63,825 bases of DNA from an uncultured Acidobacteriota bacterium (GTDB lineage Bacteria; Acidobacteriota; Terriglobia; UBA7540): the NCBI GenBank assembly GCA_937900045.1, contig CALCEB010000168.1, forward strand, positions 1-63,825. Reading direction: 5' to 3'. The stretch's first letter is position 1. The number at the start of each line of letters is the position of its first letter. The notes under the pieces were generated by a model, which was not told where the DNA came from, searched no databases, and saw only the letters and a program-made list of their open reading frames with translations. Below, piece after piece: positions 28,616-36,664 of the stretch. A program made the position numbers and the translations under genes.

Positions 28616-29065
28616 CTAAAAACCCTTCATCGGCCTTTCGATAGGCTCCGTAGCAACGCGGCTTGCCGACTTCGGTCCAGGCGGCGCCACTTGATATTTG
28701 GATGCACATTTTGCCTGGATTTCGCTTGCGCGGAACATGCCGTCGGCGAAGTAGCTCCCTTCGACGATCGCCTGCGAGCCATCCTTGAAGGTGTCAGGCA
28801 GCGTGTCCGTCCCAACGTAAAGCACCGGCAGGATTTCCGCGCCTTGCGCCAGCTTAAATTTCAAGGTGTCACCCCGCCGTTCAATCGATCCAGGGGCCAC
28901 AACTCCCCCCACCCGAACTCGTTGGTGCCGAGACTTGCCCGCCAGGATTTCGTTCACAGTGACGTAATAGACCTCGTTCTGTTGAAACCCTGAGATTGCC
29001 TCGTATGCAACCACCGCCAGCACGATTCCGATCCCAATTCCAAACTTCAGCATTCTCTTGTTCAT
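28616..29065 (-). CDS. ccmE: Haem chaperone CcmE, Cys-type variant
   Basis: 149-residue periplasmic haem chaperone with an N-terminal anchor helix (LKFGIGIGIVLAVVAYEAI) and an OB-fold beta barrel (about 32-118; VRVGGVVAPGSI, LPVLYVGTDTLPDTF). The haem-binding site of classical CcmE is a histidine in HxxxY. Here it reads C120-A-S-K-Y124, a CxxxY site as known from a variant System I in archaea and some bacteria. It is the first gene of the ccm operon, followed by the family B repeat. Confidence 0.92.
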   Translation of the reverse strand: MNKRMLKFGIGIGIVLAVVAYEAISGFQQNEVYYVTVNEILAGKSRHQRVRVGGVVAPGSIERRGDTLKFKLAQGAEILPVLYVGTDTLPDTFKDGSQAIVEGSYFADGMFRASEIQAKCASKYQVAPPGPKSASRVATEPIERPMKGF

Positions 29066-29226
29066 GGTTCGAGACCCGTCCTGCCGGTCAACTTGGCTGA
29101 AAAGCGCGGGTCTGGTCTGTAATCTGCGTCAAACCTCATCAAAGGCCCTCTCTCATGATTTTCGCTTCAAACCACGATTCTGTCACTCACGAGAAGTGCC
29201 GTCAATTGAATTCGCAACTTGGCGGC

Positions 29227-29345
29227 GGTACAATTTGGCTGCTGTAGCGGCGGTCTGCGACCGCCGAACTTGAATTCTTAACGGGTTTCGGCGCTCCCTG
29301 TCAGGGCAAGCTCCGAGCGCCGCTACAGCAAACTGCACCACTACC
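29227..29345. repeat. MITE-like element, family A, copy 2
   Basis: Inverse orientation to copy 1. The left end ggtacaatttggctgctgtagcggcgg is imperfect and the right end gcgccgctacag..aaactgcaccactacc is intact. It lies in the 562-bp gene-free gap between ccmE and the Gly-rich protein gene. The remainder of that gap (29066-29226 and 29346-29627) shows no further feature apart from a ribosome site (ggagg, about 29618-29622). Confidence 0.8.
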
Positions 29346-29627
29346 CGCAACTTGGCGGCGGGTCAGATTGCTGGATCGCTGGCCAGCGGCGTATTTCGCC
29401 GCTCCCGCTCCGTTGTCTCCGGGCGGGGCATCGCAGTCTCCAACCTGAAGGCGACTCCTTTCCTCCAAGAGTAACCTTGCGAGGCGTGGAAAATTTACTT
29501 GAAATTTACAAGGTGAAGCAAACTCCCTTCCTATTTCCTCCATCCAATCAGACCAGGGCAGGATAACTGCAACGAACCTTTTATAAGGACGCAAAATGCT
29601 AAGAACAGTTTGGGGGTGGAGGCTGAA

Positions 29628-30443
29628 ATGAAGAAAAATCTGATGTTTTGTTTAGCAGTAGCATTCACAGGGACGTTTCTCTATGCGAAAACCCCGCCAA
29701 AACCCGTAGACTTTTCAGGCAACTGGGTCCTGGATACAGGCCAGACCAAAAATCTGCCGCAAGGTCTTGAGAGTTACAGCATGAACATCAAGCAGACCGA
29801 GCAACAGCTTGGGGTGCAAACCACTCTGAAGGGCGACCTGCGGCCGATGGCCCGGGTTCCTAACGGACCTAATGGTCGAAATGGGCCCAACTCTGGTGGT
29901 GGACAGGGGACCGGAACGGCAGGTCCTTATCCGGGCACGCCGGGTGGTTATCCCGGCGGTATGGGAGGCGGCATGGGCATGCCACGAGTCGGAGGCATGG
30001 GGATGCCCGGAGGCATGGGCAGAGGGCCGATGGGCGAAGGAATGCCAGGCGGAGGAATGCCAGGCGGCGGTGGTGGAATAGGCCGCCAACACCACAGCAG
30101 AAAACCCGAGGGCGCCGCGGCCTTCGCGCTTTATCCAAGCCGTGCCGTCTACAAGCTGGATGGCACTAATTCCACCGCCAAGCTGGGTGGCACCGCGCAG
30201 AGCAATGCGACCTCGAGAGCCAACTGGTCAAAGGACGGCAAACAGTTAAAACTCTCATTGGTGGGAAACGATGATTCTGACCGGACAGGCAGCCAGATTC
30301 GACTGAAAGACGGCTGGAAGTTGTCCAAGGACGGGCAAACTCTTAAGGTTGACCGCACCGTGAAGACTTCGGGCGGCTCCAAGACTTTGCACCTTGTCTT
30401 TCACAAGCAAGACACGCCGGCAGCCAACAACTCTGCATCTTGA
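29628..30443 (+). CDS. Gly/Met/Pro-rich secreted protein
   Basis: About 271 residues. Signal peptide (KKNLMFCLAVAFTGTFLYA), then a beta-strand domain opening with VDFSGNWVLDTGQTKNLP, a lipocalin-like pattern common in acidobacterial secreted proteins. A low-complexity Gly/Met/Pro block (about 85-155, repeated GGMG and GGMP) follows, then a second beta domain (SRAVYKLDGTNS...KLSLVGNDDSDRTG). TGGAGG lies 5 nt before ATG 29628. No enzyme motif is visible; function unknown. Confidence 0.75.
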   Translation: MKKNLMFCLAVAFTGTFLYAKTPPKPVDFSGNWVLDTGQTKNLPQGLESYSMNIKQTEQQLGVQTTLKGDLRPMARVPNGPNGRNGPNSGGGQGTGTAGPYPGTPGGYPGGMGGGMGMPRVGGMGMPGGMGRGPMGEGMPGGGMPGGGGGIGRQHHSRKPEGAAAFALYPSRAVYKLDGTNSTAKLGGTAQSNATSRANWSKDGKQLKLSLVGNDDSDRTGSQIRLKDGWKLSKDGQTLKVDRTVKTSGGSKTLHLVFHKQDTPAANNSAS

Positions 30444-30579
30444 CCGCCTTTCACCCGCCGCTTCGCGCCATCCTTTCCCGCCAGGGGAGTGGACAAGGCT
30501 GGCGGGTGTCAGATTAAGCAGAACTTCAGACATCCCTTGCGTTCACACAATGGCAAGCTCAAACTGAACCGGGCCCAAG

Positions 30580-31371
30580 ATGAGCCGGGAGAATGAGCAC
30601 CATCCAACAAAAGCTCCTTTAAGTCCGTTCCGCCAATTTTCTCGATTGATGAGGAAGCTGAAATCGCTTGCCAATCCCCAGACCCGGGCCGGCATGTCGC
30701 AATTTGGAATTCCAACCCAGCACGCGCTGGGAATTTCCATCCCGGTTCTGCGAAAACTTGCAAGCGAAACCGGAAAAGACCACGAGCTTGCCGGGAGACT
30801 TTGGGAATCGGCAATCCACGAAGCCCGAATTCTGGCTGCTTTCGTGGATGATGCTTGTAAAGTGTCTGAGACCCAAATGGAGCGATGGGCCGCGGACTTT
30901 GACTCGTGGGACATTTGCGATGCGTGTTGCGGGAACCTGTTTGACCGGACGCCGTTTGCCTATGAAAAGGCAAGGGAATGGAGCCGCCGCCCAGAAGAGT
31001 TTGTGAAAAGGGCCGGCTTCGCTCTGATGGCTACGCTGGCCGTTCACGACAAGCTGGCTGCGGATTCGGCATTCCACGCATTTCTTCCCAACATTTGGGA
31101 TGAGTGCAATGATTCCCGCAATTTCGTGAAGAAGGCCGTCAACTGGGCATTGCGGCAGATTGGCAAGCGCAATTTAAGGCTGAACCGGGCTGCGATCAGA
31201 GCCGCCAAGCAAATCCGGGATGTGAATTTTCCCGCTGCCCGATGGATTGCCTCCAACGCGCTACGCGAGTTGACCAGCGACGCTGTCCAAAGAAGGCTGA
31301 AGAAGATCGCAGTGGCCCGGGCCTCACAGCAACGCAAGCCTTCCGGTCGCCGGCGGAAACAGCGGCGCTGA
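30580..31371 (+). CDS. DNA alkylation repair protein, AlkD-like HEAT repeat
   Basis: 263 residues, all-helical, with repeated amphipathic pairs as in the AlkC/AlkD DNA alkylation repair family. Hallmarks are FGIPTQHALGISIPVLRKLA, the HEAT segment WESAIHEARILAAFVDD, SWDICDACCGNLF and KRAGFALMATLAVHDK. AlkD excises bulky or cationic alkylated bases without base flipping; whether this paralogue is catalytic is not certain. The C-terminus is very basic (KPSGRRRKQRR), suggesting nucleic acid contact. The start may instead be the ATG at 30649, since the first 23 residues are not family-like. Confidence 0.8.
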   Translation: MSRENEHHPTKAPLSPFRQFSRLMRKLKSLANPQTRAGMSQFGIPTQHALGISIPVLRKLASETGKDHELAGRLWESAIHEARILAAFVDDACKVSETQMERWAADFDSWDICDACCGNLFDRTPFAYEKAREWSRRPEEFVKRAGFALMATLAVHDKLAADSAFHAFLPNIWDECNDSRNFVKKAVNWALRQIGKRNLRLNRAAIRAAKQIRDVNFPAARWIASNALRELTSDAVQRRLKKIAVARASQQRKPSGRRRKQRR

Positions 31372-31440
31372 AACCTCCCCGAAGGAGAAACCGCTCTACG
31401 GGCGGGGTCGCCGCGGGGATTGCCCCTACAGCCCACCGTG

Positions 31441-31599
31441 TTGCAAGCTCGTAATTTCTTACTCTTTTAATAAACATTTTCCGGTTTGCGGTTTGCGCTC
31501 TGCAACGCGCATCAGCACCAGGTTCGCAAGGGGCAATCATCTACCGTAGCGGCTGGTGTTTCTTTAGCATGTTTTGCTTGCGGCTTTGCTGCGCTGCGC
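31441..31599. repeat. Long direct repeat, left copy
   Basis: Direct copy of 36431-36582. The stretch 31507-31586 is identical over 80 bp to 36490-36569; upstream of it the copies differ by substitutions and a 7-bp indel. The pair encloses the whole cytochrome island. The gap to the MITE (31600-31940) holds no gene, only several small palindromes (gtccgccttggcggac, agccccgt...acggggct, acggctaaacgccgt). No coding potential is evident in the repeat. Confidence 0.85.
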
Positions 31600-31940
31600 T
31601 ATCCGCTCTGCCCATAGGCGTTGAAATAGGGCTTGGAACTACGGTAAAGTCCGCCTTGGCGGACGTCATCCTATGGCCCACGGCGCAAGCCGGGGAAAGA
31701 AAAAAAGAGGAAAGCGCAGACATCCAAGCCCCGTCGGGAGCGGCATCATGTGCGGGAATAATGTCGCTCCTAACGGGGCTTAAGAAAGGAATTCCGCAAC
31801 TCTACGCCACGGCTAAACGCCGTGGGCCACATGCTATCGCCGCTCTCCCTCTGTTTCGCCGACTGTGGCAAGACGCCACACATTTCTCTCGTCTCTCCAC
31901 AATCCTGCCGAACGATGCATCGTAAATTTACGGAATATAA

Positions 31941-32214
31941 CGGATGTTCACCCCTCACTTTTTAATCAACTCATTTAATATTATGGTGTTTCTGCCATTA
32001 TCGACGCTCAGCCGTAGACATGCAGCGGAGGGATGGACGCCTTTTCCCTTGACGCTAACGCTGTCCCGTACTATCCTGGGTCTGCCTGTGCAAGGACTTG
32101 ATTCAAGGGAGGTTGCGTGTAGACACGCGCAAAACGCGCCCCGTGTGAACCTAACCACCAAGAATTCAATGACTTTCCCCTCAGAGAGCCCTTAGACCTC
32201 AAGGTGAACATCCG
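31941..32214. mobile_element. 274-bp MITE-like element, left copy
   Basis: Terminal inverted repeats cggatgttcacc and ggtgaacatccg bound a 274-bp unit. The same unit occurs at 36010-36283 in the opposite orientation with a single base difference seen. An 83-codon open frame runs through both copies but has no ribosome site or recognisable domain, so I treat it as incidental. No clear target-site duplication is seen at this copy. Confidence 0.85.
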
Positions 32215-32318
32215 CTCGAATTTGGCGGCTGGGCCGTACCATAAGGACGGCATGGCGAAATGTCCACGCGATCATGAGATTGTTACAGATCCAACACGCT
32301 GGTCTGAGGACGATACAC

Positions 32319-33656
32319 ATGAAGCGAGCTAGGTTGGCCTGCACGCCAATGGGCGGTCTAGTTCTCCTAGTTTTTATAGTGAGTTTGTGTCCCGACGCAC
32401 AGGCTGTTCCAAGCTTCACCCGGCAAACCGGACTTAAGTGCAGCGTATGTCACAGTAATCCACCTGAGCTAACTGCGTTCGGACGCAAATTCAAGCTCGA
32501 TGGCTACACGCTTACGGACAAAAAGGCTGACACGACCATCGGGGATAAAGACTTGAAGATAAGCCGATATTTTCCGATATCGGTCATGCTCCTTCTCAGC
32601 GATACTGCAACGAATACAGCCGTCTCCGGCGCACAAAACGGGAATGCAGAGTTTCCCCAGGCATTTAGTCTCTTCTTGGCAGGTGAAATGTCGTCCCATC
32701 TTGGGGGGATGGTCCAAGCAACCTATTCCCATCAGTCAGATCATATAACGCTGGACAATACGGACATCCGTTATGCCAAGCACACCACTTTGGGTTCGAA
32801 AGACTTGTTATATGGGCTTACCCTGAACAATAGCCCGACGGTAGAGGATGTCTGGAACAGTACACCGTCCTGGGGGTATCCGTGGTTGTCCCCCAATAAT
32901 GCTCCCTCACCAGGCGCTCGGCCACTTATAGCCGGAGCGCTCGCTCAGGATGTTGCTGGTCTCGGTGCATACACAATGTGGAATGACCATTTGTATGCGG
33001 ATTTCACCCTGTATCGCTCGGAACATGCTGGGGGTCCGCAGCCTCTGACCGGTACCAATTTTGCATTCAACATTCATGGCGTTGCGCCTTACTGGCGTCT
33101 GGCATGGCAGCAAACGTGGGGACTGAACTATCTGGAGGTTGGAACCTATGGCATTTACGTGAGCTCGGTTCCGGGTGGAGTTACGGGCATGCGCGATACG
33201 TATGCGGACCCCTCTATTGATCTTCAGTACGAACGCCCCTTTGGCGTCAATCTACTGACTCTCCACACGACTTATATTCATGAAACATCTAACCTGGACG
33301 GCACGTTTGCTGCCGGCGTCGCAGCCGAACCATTGCATCACCTGAACACGTTTCGGGCGGATGCTACTTATCACCTTCGGAGCCGCTATACGTTCACGCT
33401 TGCCGCGTTTTCCACCACTGGTAGCGCCGATCCAATTCTGTTTGCGCCCGCTCCCGTGACCGGCAGTTTGCTGGGCAGCCCCAATAGCAGCGGCTTTATC
33501 GGTCAAGCTGGGTTCTGGCCAACGCAGAACATTGATCTATCAGCCGCGTACACCGCATATACGGAATTTAACGGTGCGAGCCACAATTATGACGGATTTG
33601 GCCGGAGTGCTTCGGCAAACAACTCAGTGTATATCGCTTTGTGGCTGAACTATTGA
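32319..33656 (+). CDS. Cyc2-like outer-membrane porin-cytochrome
   Basis: About 445 residues. Signal peptide ending PDAQA, then a small haem domain VPSFTRQTGLKCSVCHSNPP with one CxxCH and the trailing ELTAFGRKFKLDGYTL. This is the N-terminal pattern of the Cyc2 fused cytochrome-porin family. The remaining roughly 385 residues alternate polar and aromatic residues as in a transmembrane beta barrel and end in the OMP-like LWLNY. Cyc2 proteins move electrons across the outer membrane, classically from Fe(II). GAGG lies 9 nt before ATG 32319; an ATG 15 codons earlier lacks a signal-peptide-like start. Base composition looks less GC-rich than the flanks. Substrate not proved. Confidence 0.72.
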   Translation: MKRARLACTPMGGLVLLVFIVSLCPDAQAVPSFTRQTGLKCSVCHSNPPELTAFGRKFKLDGYTLTDKKADTTIGDKDLKISRYFPISVMLLLSDTATNTAVSGAQNGNAEFPQAFSLFLAGEMSSHLGGMVQATYSHQSDHITLDNTDIRYAKHTTLGSKDLLYGLTLNNSPTVEDVWNSTPSWGYPWLSPNNAPSPGARPLIAGALAQDVAGLGAYTMWNDHLYADFTLYRSEHAGGPQPLTGTNFAFNIHGVAPYWRLAWQQTWGLNYLEVGTYGIYVSSVPGGVTGMRDTYADPSIDLQYERPFGVNLLTLHTTYIHETSNLDGTFAAGVAAEPLHHLNTFRADATYHLRSRYTFTLAAFSTTGSADPILFAPAPVTGSLLGSPNSSGFIGQAGFWPTQNIDLSAAYTAYTEFNGASHNYDGFGRSASANNSVYIALWLNY

Positions 33657-33691
33657 GAGGGTGAGCGGGTCCCGTGGGAGGCGCTCATCAC

Positions 33692-33733
33692 CGTTCACAA
33701 CGCCTCCGAAGTAGGTCACCTGAAAATGTGGAG
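33692..33733 (+). pseudogene. Fragment of NapC-like cytochrome gene
   Basis: About 41 bp closely match 34867-34908 inside the downstream six-haem cytochrome gene. The encoded stretches are VHNASEVGHLKMWR here and VHNVSEVDHLKMWT there. It is too short to be functional and has no start. It looks like the surviving tail of a second copy of the haem domain, left by duplication and deletion. Confidence 0.6.
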
Positions 33734-33742
33734 GCCCGGTCA

Positions 33743-33961
33743 ATGAAACTCCGTACGATCGGAATCCGGCGGTTCCTGCAAATTTCGAGCGGGTTGATTA
33801 TTCTGGGCCTGCTCGTGGAAATTGTGAGCGTCCTGTGGTTTCATCCACTCGCGTTTGTGCTCTTTGTCTTTGTTGGTGCAATCTTAATAGTGCTGGGAAT
33901 TGTGGTCTATCTAATGTCGCTGGTCTTCGCTGTTTCCCCACCCGCCGAGAAGCATGGATGA
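33743..33961 (+). CDS. Small two-helix membrane protein
   Basis: 72 residues with two hydrophobic helices (FLQISSGLIILGLLVEIVSV and FVLFVFVGAILIVLGIVVYL) and a basic N-terminus. GGAGG lies about 9 nt before ATG 33743. I do not recognise the family. Similar tiny membrane proteins accompany membrane-bound cytochromes, so it could be an accessory of the downstream NapC-like protein; this is inference from position only. Confidence 0.6.
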   Translation: MKLRTIGIRRFLQISSGLIILGLLVEIVSVLWFHPLAFVLFVFVGAILIVLGIVVYLMSLVFAVSPPAEKHG

Positions 33962-34086
33962 AATGCGAGGACGGACAACTAACTTCCGATGTCGTCGGCG
34001 CCCCGGCCGGGAGTCAAGTCGCACGGGAACCACCGTCGGATACCTTTCATGGCCACACGTCCGTGGCAAGAAACCTAGGGCGCCCG

Positions 34087-34243
34087 GTTTCGCGACGTCT
34101 GAAGCGCAGACGGAAACCGATGAGGAACTGATTGAGATCACGACGAAGGGCAAGAACAAAATGCCCAGCTACGAGAAGACATTGAGGGAGTCGCGATCAA
34201 GCAGTTCGTCGCCCACATCCGCGAGCTAGGCCACAAGAAGTAG
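34087..34243 (+). pseudogene. Frameshifted remnant of a class I cytochrome c
   Basis: One frame reads FATSEAQTETDEELIEITT then KGKNKMPSYEKTL, the C-terminal part of a small cytochrome c with the methionine haem ligand in KMPSY. A shift of frame near 34185-34195 is needed to continue AIKQFVAHIRELGHKK to the stop TAG at 34241-34243. No CxxCH motif survives upstream in any frame. The gene is therefore decayed: it lost its N-terminus and suffered an indel. It sits between the small membrane protein and the six-haem cytochrome. Confidence 0.65.
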
Positions 34244-34309
34244 GGGCTTGGCGGCACGTCCGGCGGCGTTCCGCTGCTGATTCCAGCGAGCGCGTGGCAA
34301 GGAGGAGTT

Positions 34310-35971
34310 GTGTTTGGGTCAACTGGAATCCTCATTGCATTGATCGTAGTGACGATCGTGCTGGCCGCGGTGTTTCTCGTGCGCTCCTCGATCACTGCGG
34401 GAGCCACGGGCAAGATTCTCGCCTTTGTAGGCCTGTGCGCTCTTCCGGCGCTGTGCATTGGCACGGGCATGTCCTTTCAAAACCAACGTTCTGAGCAGAC
34501 TCGATTCTGCATTTCGTGCCATAAAAAGCACGGAAAAAGTCTCTACTTGCTGAATCCGAATTACATCCCTGCGCACCATTTTCAGAATCACCTCGTGCCG
34601 CCAGACAAGGCCTGTTACACCTGCCACACCGACTACGCCATCTACGGCCCTTTGAAGGACAAGATCAGAGGCCTATGGAACTTTTATATGCAGTACGTGA
34701 GCACGTCAACCAAGACAAACCATATACCCGGAGGGTACAGCAACCTGCAGTGCCTGCACTGCCATGCGGGCACCCGCGACTTTGAGGAAAATCTCGCGCA
34801 CATGCCGCCTCTAGCTTCGCTCGAGTCGAATCAAGTATCGTGCATTTCGAGCGGTTGCCACGATATGGTTCACAACGTTTCCGAAGTAGATCACCTGAAA
34901 ATGTGGACTGGGGGCGTTGCGTTAACTTCGTTCGCTTCCGGTTCGTCCTCACCCGCGCCAGCTAAAGCGGCACCAGGTGCGACAGCCGGACCGTCGAAAG
35001 CCGCGGCACCCCAGGCTTCCGGGTCGTCCTCACGTGCGCCAGCTAAAGCGAAACCACGTGCAGCAGCAGGACCATCGAAAGCACGAACTGGAAGTTCGGC
35101 AGGCGCTACAACTGCGGCCCGGGGGAAGGGCATTTTCGATTCTCAACGCTGCAGTGGATGCCACGGAAAGAGCGGAGGTGGCGGCTCTGGGCCAGCACTG
35201 ACTCATATTTCCAGTCAGTATCCGCCAGCTAAATTGACAGCACTTCTGGAAGCGCCGACTGCCAAGATGAAAGCTGCCGGCATGGTCCCTCTGACTTTGA
35301 ATGCTGCTGATATGAAAGCTCTGGTTTCCTATGTGAGCAGCCTCGGGGGAAAATCGGCCGCCTCTGCAGCGGCACCCCCGGCATCTAGGTCGTCCTCACC
35401 TGCGCCAGCCAAAGCGAAACCAGGTGCAGCAGCTGGACCGTCGAAGGCCGCCTCTGCAGCGACACCCCCCGCTTCCGTGTCGTCCTCAACGGTTGTTATT
35501 CCACTTGAGTTGCACATAAGCATTTCTGCAGCGACAGCACCCGCTTCCGGGTCGTCCTCACCTGCGCCCGCTAAAGCGAAGCCAGGTACAACAGCCGGAC
35601 CGTCGAAGGCCGCCTCTCCAGCGGCACCCCCGGCTTCCGGGTCATCCTCACCTGCGCCCGCTAAAGCGAAACCAAGTGCGACAGCCGGACCTCCGATGAA
35701 CAAACTTGAGTCCAAAGGCAAATTGATTTTCAAAGCACACGGATGCGCTGACTGTCACGGGACCGATGGCGTCGCAGGTACAGCAGCAGCCTCTGCGCTT
35801 GCGGGTACTGGCAAGACCATCGCCCCTGCCCTCCTAACCAAAACGCTGAAGCATCCCACCGCCCGCATGCAACAAGGTGGAATGCCACCGGTGTCCCTGA
35901 GCGCTGAGGAATTGAAGGCACTTGTAGCGTATCTAAGTTATATTTCTGCCTCGAAAAGCAATCCCCATTGA
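34310..35971 (+). CDS. NapC-like six-haem fusion cytochrome c
   Basis: 553 residues. Two N-terminal hydrophobic segments (about 5-25 and 36-52) anchor it. Next is a NapC/NrfH-like domain with haem sites C67-H71 (CISCH), C102-H106 (CYTCH), C148-H152 (CLHCH) and an unusual CX4CH at C178-H184 (CISSGCH). Two class I cytochrome c domains follow at C281-H285 (CSGCH) and C479-H483 (CADCH), joined by Ala/Pro/Lys/Ser linkers containing five copies of an SSSPAPAKAKPG-like unit. AAGGAGGAG stands just before GTG 34310. It probably takes electrons from quinol and carries them through the periplasm, possibly toward the Cyc2-like protein or in reverse. Confidence 0.82.
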   Translation: MFGSTGILIALIVVTIVLAAVFLVRSSITAGATGKILAFVGLCALPALCIGTGMSFQNQRSEQTRFCISCHKKHGKSLYLLNPNYIPAHHFQNHLVPPDKACYTCHTDYAIYGPLKDKIRGLWNFYMQYVSTSTKTNHIPGGYSNLQCLHCHAGTRDFEENLAHMPPLASLESNQVSCISSGCHDMVHNVSEVDHLKMWTGGVALTSFASGSSSPAPAKAAPGATAGPSKAAAPQASGSSSRAPAKAKPRAAAGPSKARTGSSAGATTAARGKGIFDSQRCSGCHGKSGGGGSGPALTHISSQYPPAKLTALLEAPTAKMKAAGMVPLTLNAADMKALVSYVSSLGGKSAASAAAPPASRSSSPAPAKAKPGAAAGPSKAASAATPPASVSSSTVVIPLELHISISAATAPASGSSSPAPAKAKPGTTAGPSKAASPAAPPASGSSSPAPAKAKPSATAGPPMNKLESKGKLIFKAHGCADCHGTDGVAGTAAASALAGTGKTIAPALLTKTLKHPTARMQQGGMPPVSLSAEELKALVAYLSYISASKSNPH

Positions 35972-36009
35972 GGCCAGCGGTTTCCCCCGGAACGACGTCC
36001 GCGTTCTAG

Positions 36010-36283
36010 CGGATGTTCACCTTGAGGTCTAAGGGCTCTCTGAGGGGAAAGTCATTGAATTCTTGGTGGTTAGGTTCACACGGGGCGCGTTTTGCGCGTG
36101 TCTACACGCAACCTCCCTTGAATCAAGTCCTTGCACAGGCAGACCCAGGATAGTACGGGACAGCGTTAGCGTCAAGGGAAAAGGCGTCCATCCCTCCGCT
36201 GCATGTCTACGGCTGAGCGTCGATAATGGCAGAAACACCATGATATTAAATGAGTTGATTAAAAAGTGAGGGGTGAACATCCG
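36010..36283. mobile_element. 274-bp MITE-like element, right copy
   Basis: Reverse-complement twin of 31941-32214. It is flanked by a 5-bp repeat ttcta at 36004-36008 and 36284-36288, a plausible target-site duplication of this copy alone. That favours separate insertion of the element rather than one-step transposition of the whole segment. Terminal repeats are the same cggatgttcacc/ggtgaacatccg. Confidence 0.85.
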
Positions 36284-36430
36284 TTCTAACTCTGCGCCTT
36301 GCCGGCTTGTTCCATGACCCCACAGCAACTGATCCTCAGAATCGGCCGCGTTTGGTTGATAGCCGGTGAGAAGGCAAGGATTTGAACGCATGCGACCCAT
36401 CGAGACGCCGGGTTACAGAATAACTCTGCA

Positions 36431-36582
36431 ATGCAAGGTCGTAATTTCTTGCTTTTTGAACAAACGTTTTTCGGTTCGCACTCTGCAAGGCGCATCAGCA
36501 CCAGGTTCGCAAGGGGCAATCATCTACCGTAGCGGCTGGTGTTTCTTTAGCATGTTTTGCTTGCGGCTTCGCTGCGCTGCGC
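36431..36582. repeat. Long direct repeat, right copy
   Basis: Same orientation as 31441-31599 with an 80-bp identical core (36490-36569). It ends 83 bp before the alcohol dehydrogenase gene. The interval 36289-36430 between the MITE and this repeat has no gene. It contains ggatttgaacgcatgcgacc, which resembles the T-arm region of a tRNA read on the minus strand, but the stem does not pair. Confidence 0.85.
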
Positions 36583-36664
36583 CACTTCCTTCGTTTTGCC
36601 TTGACAGCAATCAAACCGGACCATTAGCATCGCACTTTCACGTCGATCGTAGGGGAGGACTTAA

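Noticed and set aside
31944..32195. 83-codon open frame inside the 274-bp MITE copies
   Set aside because: It is present in both copies but has no ribosome site, domain or third-position bias visible; it is a passenger of the repeated sequence.
31941..36283. Classical composite transposon
   Set aside because: No transposase is encoded, outer flanks do not match, and the right MITE has its own 5-bp duplication; a composite structure is possible only in a loose sense.
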